Source: an uncultured Slackia sp. (GTDB lineage Bacteria > Actinomycetota > Coriobacteriia > Coriobacteriales > Eggerthellaceae). From it: 11,183 nucleotides of DNA. How positions within the stretch are numbered: position 1 is the stretch's first letter; each line of letters begins with the position of its first letter. Below are positions 7,248 to 11,183 of the stretch, piece after piece. Below the pieces are notes generated by a model that saw only the letters and a program-made list of their open reading frames with translations, searched no databases and was not told the origin of the DNA. Position numbers and translations under genes: made by a program. Where the stretch lies: the NCBI GenBank assembly GCA_900553655.1, contig USEQ01000012.1:1-11183 (forward strand). Reading direction: 5' to 3'.

Positions 7248-7551
7248 AGTCTATTCCCCACCGCTGGAATATGCGCTTCATATCGGCATCGACTTCTTCT
7301 TGCGTAAGCGTGCGTGGGTCGAATTGTCGTTCGATTTCGGCTTCGCGTAGGGCGAGGTACATGCGGTCGCGTTGTCGCTGCGCTTCATAGGCGTCGCTGT
7401 CAATGACAACAAGTGAAGGCGTTCCGTTTTTCGTGAAAATGAGCGGCTCTCTTGTTTCTTTTGCCTGCTTGCATACGTCATTCAAGTTTGTTCTCAAGTC
7501 GGTTATGGGGCGAATGACAGGAAGCGTTGCATCCATAGCATTTAGAGACAT
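7240..7551 (-). CDS. Phd/YefM-family antitoxin
   Basis: This is a 103-residue antitoxin. Residues about 11-56 carry the Phd/YefM N-terminal DNA-binding domain pattern: P-V-I-R-P-I-T-D-L-R-T-N-L, then E-P-L-I-F-T-K-N-G-T-P-S-L-V-V-I and D-S-D-A-Y-E. The remainder (57-103) is charged and helical, as expected for the toxin-binding tail that wraps around ParE/RelE. The order antitoxin then toxin, with overlapping ends, is the standard arrangement. GAGAGGAG lies just before the ATG at 7551, and a second Met at residue 6 has no ribosome site, so 7551 is chosen. Such antitoxins normally repress their own operon; the palindromic region upstream fits this. Confidence 0.9.
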   Translation of the reverse strand: MSLNAMDATLPVIRPITDLRTNLNDVCKQAKETREPLIFTKNGTPSLVVIDSDAYEAQRQRDRMYLALREAEIERQFDPRTLTQEEVDADMKRIFQRWGIDYD

Positions 7552-7570
7552 TATGCTCCTCTCTCTTTTT

Positions 7571-7630
7571 CATTATGAATACTGTAATGAAATTAATAAT
7601 GAATTCATAGGTATAAAAGTCATGAATTCA
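7571..7630. promoter_or_regulatory. AT-rich promoter/operator region of the toxin-antitoxin pair
   Basis: ATGAATAC (7575-7582), ATGAATTC (7599-7606) and ATGAATTC (7622-7629) are spaced 24 and 23 bp apart. The middle copy sits in a perfect 10-bp palindrome (7599-7608) and the last in an 8-bp one (7623-7630). CATTAT (7571-7576) and ATAATG (7596-7601) are also inverted copies. The stretch is much richer in A+T than its surroundings. Phd/YefM antitoxins bind short palindromes beside their start, so this is the likely operator. The exact -10 and -35 boxes cannot be singled out. Confidence 0.5.
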
Positions 7631-7639
7631 ATACTTACT

Positions 7640-7884
7640 CTAGAGAAAAGGGTTTACGGGCGGGATCGTTCCCGTAGGGTTGGTCTTGATTTCTTCTAAA
7701 CGTGCAAGCTTGATATCGAGCATGAGATAGGGCGGTGCAGCGGCATGAAGAGGGGTGCGCCATGTGCCCCGCGCATTCCGTTAAAGGCGGGCATCCTGCG
7801 AAGCGTCGTGTTGAGCCATGTGATGGCGGAGGTTGCTCTTGCGTTACCTGTGTCGCCACCGAAGCGAACGGCGTCGCTCTTACT
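7640..7884 (-). pseudogene. Probable remnant of a decayed, frameshifted gene
   Basis: Read on the minus strand, two adjacent frames look protein-coding. The upstream frame (7884 down to about 7750) reads S-K-S-D-A-V-R-F-G-G-D-T-G-N-A-R and continues through I-T-W-L-N-T-T-L-R-R-M-P-A-F-N-G-M-R. Its codons show purine-first, C/G-third bias. The second frame (about 7750 to stop at 7640) reads P-P-Y-L-M-L-D-I-K-L-A-R-L-E-E-I-K-T-N-P and ends P-P-V-N-P-F-L-stop. A single frameshift between 7696 and 7780 would join them. No start codon with a ribosome site precedes the first frame, and a stop at 7885-7887 closes it. I do not recognise the family. Alternatively this is non-coding sequence, or the complementary strand is read. 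Confidence 0.4.
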
Positions 7885-7974
7885 TCATCCTTAGCTCCTA
7901 GCTAATGTATTTTCAGGTGGTATTCCGTAGCATTACCGAGACAGCGCATGTTTTCTCTAACGAAAGGAATACGA

Positions 7975-8853
7975 ATGTACAACGCTGAACCTCAGCGGCC
8001 CCAGCATGGTGGAACGCAGCATATGCCTCAGACGTCAGCCGCCCATGGAGCCCCTTGCCAGGCGGAGTACCAGCCTTCGCAACCCATGGGTCAACAGCCC
8101 ATCGGGCAGAATGGGTTTCCTGTTGGGCATCCTCCATACCAGCCTCCTCTTGCGCGATCGGGCATGGCCGTTGCCGGCTTGGTTTTGGGCATTATCGCCT
8201 TGCTCACGTCGTTTTTGCCCATCATCAACAACGTTGCTTTTCTGCTTGCGTTGCTCGGTTTGGTTTTCAGCATCGTCGGCCTTGTGGGCGTAATCAGGGG
8301 GAAGAAGGTCGGTAAGGGTATGGCCATTGCCGCAACGGTGCTCAATGTGCTTTCTATCGTAATTGTTTTGGCTACTCAGGCTATGTTTGGAGCTGCGCTC
8401 GGTGAGGCGTCAAAGTCGATTGACGAGAGTGCGGTTTCCGCTGGGAATGCCTATGTATCAACGGATGATTCCTCCGCGGATAAAGAGGAATCCGCAGATT
8501 CGCCTTCAGGAACATCGAGTGATGTGAACGCGGTCGAGGATGGAGCAGGGGTTCCTGCTGAATACGAATCAGCTCTTAAAAAAGCCCAGTCGTATAGCGA
8601 TATGATGCATATGTCGAAAGCCGGTCTCTACGACCAGCTCACCTCAGAGTATGGTGAGCAGTTTTCCGCTGAAGCAGCGCAGTATGCCGTGGATAATGTT
8701 AATGCTGACTGGAATGCCAATGCCCTCGAAAAGGCGAGAAGCTATCAAGAAACTATGAGCATGTCTCCTGAAGCGATTCGCGATCAGCTTACGTCTGAAT
8801 ATGGCGAGCAGTTTACCCAGGAAGAGGCCGATTACGCCGTGGCCAATCTTTAA
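7975..8853 (+). CDS. DUF4190 membrane protein with two C-terminal Ltp repeats
   Basis: This is a 292-residue protein. Residues 1-58 are rich in Gln, Pro, Gly and His and are probably cytoplasmic and disordered. Residues about 61-140 form a DUF4190-like membrane region with three hydrophobic segments (roughly 64-82, 86-107, 116-137) and a basic loop R-G-K-K-V-G-K-G at 108-115. A Ser/Asp/Glu-rich spacer follows (143-195). Two tandem Ltp-type repeats (about 199-242 and 249-292) share A-L-x-K-A-x-S-Y and D-Q-L-T-S-E-Y-G-E-Q-F, ending Y-A-V-x-N. The Ltp domain is known from host surface lipoproteins, including the Streptococcus thermophilus phage TP-J34 protein that blocks phage DNA injection. No lipobox is present, so anchoring is by the membrane segments. 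The start at 7975 has GAAAGG seven bases upstream; ATG 7948 in the same frame has none. Immunity is inferred from the family only. Confidence 0.88.
   Translation: MYNAEPQRPQHGGTQHMPQTSAAHGAPCQAEYQPSQPMGQQPIGQNGFPVGHPPYQPPLARSGMAVAGLVLGIIALLTSFLPIINNVAFLLALLGLVFSIVGLVGVIRGKKVGKGMAIAATVLNVLSIVIVLATQAMFGAALGEASKSIDESAVSAGNAYVSTDDSSADKEESADSPSGTSSDVNAVEDGAGVPAEYESALKKAQSYSDMMHMSKAGLYDQLTSEYGEQFSAEAAQYAVDNVNADWNANALEKARSYQETMSMSPEAIRDQLTSEYGEQFTQEEADYAVANL
8569..8850 (+). repeat. Tandem pair of diverged Ltp-coding repeats
   Basis: Two copies of about 132 bp encode residues 199-242 and 249-292 of the DUF4190-Ltp protein. The best-kept core is the D-Q-L-T-S-E-Y-G-E-Q-F segment, near 8632-8664 and 8782-8814, where the codons differ mostly at third positions. 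The unit is 150 bp from core to core. Divergence at silent sites shows an old duplication or selection for the peptide, not a recent copy. Confidence 0.7.
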
Positions 8854-8942
8854 TGTGATGCATCTCGTTTATCTTGAAGAAAAGAGATATGCTTTTAGCG
8901 GATGGGCGGGACGGGATTGCCCGAAGGAGAAGAAAACGTCGC

Positions 8943-9362
8943 GTGAAAGAGCCGTTGACAGAAGAATTACTCGAAGAGCTGCTTGCAAGCCCTAGTCCGG
9001 CAAAGTTCGCCAAGAAGCATCATCTTGCCAATCAAACCCTCTCGGAGCTCCTCAATGCGCTTCTTGAGGAGAAGGAGCTGGCAAGAGCGGATGTCATTCG
9101 CGCGGCCGCTTTGAACGAAACGTTCGGATACCAGATCTTCGTGGGACAGCGCAATCCTTCGCGCAACAAGGTTCTGCAAATCGCCTTCGCCATGCGCTTA
9201 AACCTGCGCGAAACCAACCGCATACTTCGGGCGGCGGGCGCAAGCGATTTGTACTGCAAGAACCGCCGTGATGCAATTATCATCTTCTGCCTGGACAAGG
9301 GATATCGGTTGCAGAAAACGAACGAAGAGCTGTATCGCTTCGACGAAGAAACCATCTGCTAG
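8943..9362 (+). CDS. Small helix-turn-helix-like protein, kinase partner, function unknown
   Basis: This is a 139-residue protein if started at GTG 8943. After an N-terminal helix rich in Leu and Glu (5-14), a region resembling an XRE/lambda-repressor-like helix-turn-helix spans about 35-98. It reads L-S-E-L-L-N-A-L-L, A-D-V-I-R-A-A-A-L-N-E-T-F-G-Y-Q-I-F, then R-N-P-S-R-N-K-V-L-Q-I-A-F-A-M. The C-terminal part has Y-C-K-N-R-R-D-A-I-I-I-F-C-L-D-K-G-Y at about 104-121. From memory, proteins of this type sit beside Ser/Thr kinase genes in gut Actinobacteria and Firmicutes, as here. The start is uncertain: AAGGAG (8924-8929) is 13 bases from the GTG, and earlier in-frame starts (TTG 8874, ATG 8889) lack a good ribosome site and add an Arg-rich stretch that reads through that AAGGAG. 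It may bind DNA or be a kinase substrate. Confidence 0.8.
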   Translation: MKEPLTEELLEELLASPSPAKFAKKHHLANQTLSELLNALLEEKELARADVIRAAALNETFGYQIFVGQRNPSRNKVLQIAFAMRLNLRETNRILRAAGASDLYCKNRRDAIIIFCLDKGYRLQKTNEELYRFDEETIC

Positions 9363-9406
9363 GTGCTTCTTCTTTCCGGTCGAGGGGCGCCGTTTTCAGC
9401 CGGTCA

Positions 9407-9417
9407 TCTGGTACCAT
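9407..9417 (+). promoter_or_regulatory. Extended -10 promoter placing the kinase start at or near a leaderless ATG
   Basis: TGG-TACCAT (TGn at 9409-9411, hexamer 9412-9417) matches the extended -10 pattern, like the one before gatC. Transcription would begin about 7 bases after the hexamer, at 9424-9425, which is exactly the ATG at 9425. No ribosome site precedes either ATG 9416 or ATG 9425. This suggests a leaderless mRNA, but it is a prediction from two short motifs. Confidence 0.4.
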
Positions 9418-10747
9418 GAGCCTTATGCAGACTGATGAATTGACCGAACACCTGAATTCCCTTCAACGCGAGGAATGCTATCGCGTCGAGTCGGTGTTGA
9501 AAGAATCCGAATTCGAAACCACGCAACGCGTCATGTTCGTCGGAGCGAACGGGGCCGAGCAAGGCCCGTTCATCAGGAAATACATCGCCCGCGATTCTGG
9601 GTTGGGTTCGGCATACGAGCGTGTGTTCGAAGCGCAGCGTCAGGGCCGTCGTTTCCTTTATATTCCCCGTATAGCCGATTGCTACACGCTCGGGGAAGAC
9701 CTCGTGGTAATCATGGAGTACGTGCGGGGCGAAACCCTTCAAGACGTCGTGTACCGATGCGACCCTTCCATGCAGCTTGCTGCAGATATTTTTCCTCGCT
9801 TGTGCGATGCCGTTCTTGAACTGCACGAGGGGTTTGGAGCTCCGCTTATCCATAGAGACCTGAAACCGTCGAACGTCATGGTTTCATCCGGCGGCCTTTC
9901 GCTTATAGACTTAGGCATTGCCCGCGAGTACAAGGGTGATGCAGCAACCGATACGCATCATTTCGGAACCCGCGCCTACGCGCCGCCCGAGCAGTTCGGG
10001 TTTGGGCAGACAACGGTGCGAAGCGACGTCTATGCGCTGGGGATGATTCTGTATTTTTGCCTCGTGGAGCAAACGCCCGATGCCGCCGTGCGGGAACGAG
10101 GGTTTCTCGACCCCCGGATTCCCGACCCCGTGCGATCGGTGCTTTTGCGCGCGACGGAATTCGATCCCGCCCTTCGCTATGAGAGTGTTCGCGAACTTAA
10201 GCGGGCGTTTTGCTCAGCTGCGCGCGCATGCGGGTTTGCAGGGGTTCTTCCGACTCCTCTCGAGCGCGAAGTCACTTCACCTGCTGACTTGAACCGAGAT
10301 CGATTCGTCTCCTTCCTCACGCGTGACTCTGTTCAACATTCGGGAAGGCTGCGACAGATGGGGTTTGCTGTCAAATCAGCGTTTCGTTCCGCCGTTTCGA
10401 ATGTGGGCTTCGCCTTGCAAAAAACTCCTCTGTGGCTCGGCACGACTTGGAACGTGGTTGTCCTGGCGGCTCTTTTTCTTCTGCTGGTGGGGTGCTCTCA
10501 GGCTACGTTTCATCCGAGCGGGCATGATGCAAACTATCCGTTCGGGTTTCTGGTGTTTCAATATCTGGGCTACTGCAGCACCAATTTCATAGCCCTGGCG
10601 GTTCTTTTGTTCGATAAACGAAAGATGAAAGCACGATTTTCGCGCATGGCGTGGCCTTCGTTTCCCAGATTGGGAAAATGGGTTGCGACGTATATGCTGG
10701 TCAGCTTTGTTGCGTATGTCGTGATTGCCCAGCCGTTCGTATCCTGA
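9416..10747 (+). CDS. Membrane-anchored Ser/Thr protein kinase (Hanks type)
   Basis: This is a 443-residue protein, numbered from ATG 9416 (ATG 9425 is an alternative start). The kinase domain spans about 20-270. It has the ATP-anchoring Lys K55 (F-I-R-K-Y-I), a hinge M-E-Y-V-R-G-E-T-L, catalytic loop H146-R-D-L-K-P-S-N153, a D165-L-G metal motif (DLG in place of DFG) and A-P-P-E-Q at 189-193. S-D-V-Y-A-L-G-M-I-L-Y follows at 203-213. A canonical Gly-rich loop is not evident near the N-terminus. Residues 280-340 are a basic linker. About three membrane segments follow at 344-360, 375-399 and 424-440, with no extracellular PASTA repeats. L-L-V-G-C at 356-360 resembles a lipobox but lies mid-protein. 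The catalytic residues are intact, so an active kinase is likely. The upstream helix-turn-helix gene is its probable partner or substrate. Confidence 0.92.
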   Translation: MSLMQTDELTEHLNSLQREECYRVESVLKESEFETTQRVMFVGANGAEQGPFIRKYIARDSGLGSAYERVFEAQRQGRRFLYIPRIADCYTLGEDLVVIMEYVRGETLQDVVYRCDPSMQLAADIFPRLCDAVLELHEGFGAPLIHRDLKPSNVMVSSGGLSLIDLGIAREYKGDAATDTHHFGTRAYAPPEQFGFGQTTVRSDVYALGMILYFCLVEQTPDAAVRERGFLDPRIPDPVRSVLLRATEFDPALRYESVRELKRAFCSAARACGFAGVLPTPLEREVTSPADLNRDRFVSFLTRDSVQHSGRLRQMGFAVKSAFRSAVSNVGFALQKTPLWLGTTWNVVVLAALFLLLVGCSQATFHPSGHDANYPFGFLVFQYLGYCSTNFIALAVLLFDKRKMKARFSRMAWPSFPRLGKWVATYMLVSFVAYVVIAQPFVS

Positions 10748-10862
10748 ACGACTCGGATGCCCTGTGGTTTTAGGACGCGCTGCCAACGGGTGCGATTTCG
10801 CAGAGAAAGAAGACGGAGGGACAAGCGGAGTCTTGCGGGAAGAAAAAGGGGTTTAAGGAGCG

Positions 10863-10894
10863 AAAAAGAGGTCGCCGTCTGGCGACCTCTTTTT
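10863..10894. terminator. Bidirectional intrinsic terminator between convergent genes
   Basis: AAAAAGAGGTCGCC (10863-10876) pairs perfectly with 10881-10894 around loop GTCT, with five T residues on the right and five A residues on the left. It therefore can stop both the kinase transcript and the minus-strand gene that ends at 10959. The 10748-10862 stretch before it holds nothing recognisable. Confidence 0.93.
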
Positions 10895-10958
10895 GGTGTG
10901 CGAGCATATTGCTTCGTTGGGCTTGCGCTTGGAAGGCGTCCGCCGATTCGGAGCCGGC

Positions 10959-11183
10959 TTACGAGAAGAATGCGTTGTAGATTTCGCTCTCGGCCGAATC
11001 CGACATCGTCCACGTGCCGTCTACAAGGTTGTATTGGAACTCGCATTCCACCGTGGACGGTTCGGTCTCGTTCATGGCTTGCATCAGGATTTCTCCGATT
11101 TTCTTGTTCAAGTCGTCCATGCTCATGCCGGTGATTTCATTGCTCGCGGCGAATTCGTCGGAGATTTCGTTTGCACGATCGTT
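10959..11183 (-). CDS. C-terminal end of an unidentified protein (5' end outside window)
   Basis: The minus strand is open from the window edge at 11183 to a TAA at 10959-10961, giving the last 74 residues of a longer protein. It reads N-D-R-A-N-E-I-S-D-E-F-A-A-S-N-E-I-T-G-M and has a middle helix (D-D-L-N-K-K-I-G-E-I-L-M-Q-A-M-N). A beta-rich end follows: V-E-C-E-F-Q-Y-N-L-V-D-G-T-W-T-M-S-D, finishing E-I-Y-N-A-F-F-S. The acidic helical part followed by a strand pair with a Trp is like the tail of small exported lipoproteins of gut Gram-positives (DUF4878/DUF5105-like). No start or signal is visible, so this is only a resemblance. The codon bias and the convergent terminator support a real gene. 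Confidence 0.72.
   Translation of the reverse strand, partial: NDRANEISDEFAASNEITGMSMDDLNKKIGEILMQAMNETEPSTVECEFQYNLVDGTWTMSDSAESEIYNAFFS

Larger units (their letters stand above)
7552..7974. other. Long intergenic stretch between the antitoxin and the DUF4190-Ltp gene
   Basis: This 423-bp stretch holds the AT-rich antitoxin control region (7571-7630), the probable gene remnant (7640-7884) and the leader of the Ltp gene. Competing small hairpins occur at 7655-7676 (TACGGG with CCCGTA, or inner CGGGA with TCCCG at 7661-7674). A weak promoter candidate for the + strand is TTACTT at 7880-7885 with TAATGT at 7903-7908, a 17-bp spacer; it matches consensus poorly. Confidence 0.45.

Noticed and set aside
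7403-7699. A 98-residue + strand frame overlapping the antitoxin
   Set aside because: It is antisense to the Phd/YefM antitoxin over much of its length and crosses its AT-rich control region; no ribosome site or family pattern is seen.
7635-7859. A 74-residue minus-strand frame in the long spacer
   Set aside because: Its translation is Pro/Cys/Arg-rich and without protein-like pattern; the two other minus-strand frames of the same stretch look more coding, so it was not annotated.
7571-7884. CRISPR-like repeats or an insertion sequence end
   Set aside because: The ATGAATWC copies are only 8 bp long and spaced 23-24 bp, too short for CRISPR repeats; no transposase or terminal inverted repeats frame the region.
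10757-11134. A 125-residue Arg/Cys-rich + strand frame after the kinase
   Set aside because: It runs through a strong terminator hairpin and antisense to the window-edge gene, and has no ribosome site.

Overview
The window looks like a chromosomal segment of a moderately GC-rich actinobacterium of the class Coriobacteriia, most likely family Eggerthellaceae (Slackia/Eggerthella-like). This rests on the DUF5692-like membrane protein, the helix-turn-helix/kinase pair, the GatCAB operon and the strong AAGGAGG ribosome sites. The placement is by family resemblance only; no rRNA or other taxonomic marker is present.

Layout from left to right: (1) the 3' part of recQ (1-1067, +), followed by a perfect 14-bp hairpin with a third copy of its arm downstream. 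(2) A multi-pass membrane protein of the DUF5692 type (1312-2274, +), then a 309-bp spacer with promoter-like boxes and small palindromes, then a TetR-family regulator (2584-3234, +). (3) A compact gatC-gatA-gatB operon (3396-6757, +) for indirect Gln-tRNA/Asn-tRNA synthesis, with an extended -10 promoter and a strong bidirectional terminator. (4) A Phd/YefM antitoxin and ParE/RelE toxin pair on the minus strand (7551-6915), with an AT-rich, palindrome-containing control region. Upstream lies what looks like a decayed, frameshifted minus-strand gene (about 7640-7884). (5) A membrane-anchored DUF4190 protein with two C-terminal Ltp repeats (7975-8853, +). (6) A small helix-turn-helix protein (about 8943-9362, +) and a membrane-tethered Ser/Thr protein kinase (9425 or 9416-10747, +), probably acting together. 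(7) A bidirectional terminator (10863-10894) and the C-terminal end of a minus-strand gene of unknown function that leaves the window (11183-10959).

The left 6.8 kb is mainly housekeeping. The right 4 kb is accessory in character: a toxin-antitoxin pair, a gene remnant, a protein carrying the domain known from phage superinfection-exclusion lipoproteins, and a kinase paired with a DNA-binding-like protein. The most interesting leads are the kinase/HTH pair with a probable leaderless start, the DUF4190-Ltp fusion, and the DUF5692/TetR pair. No CRISPR array, tRNA, rRNA, insertion sequence or replication origin was seen.
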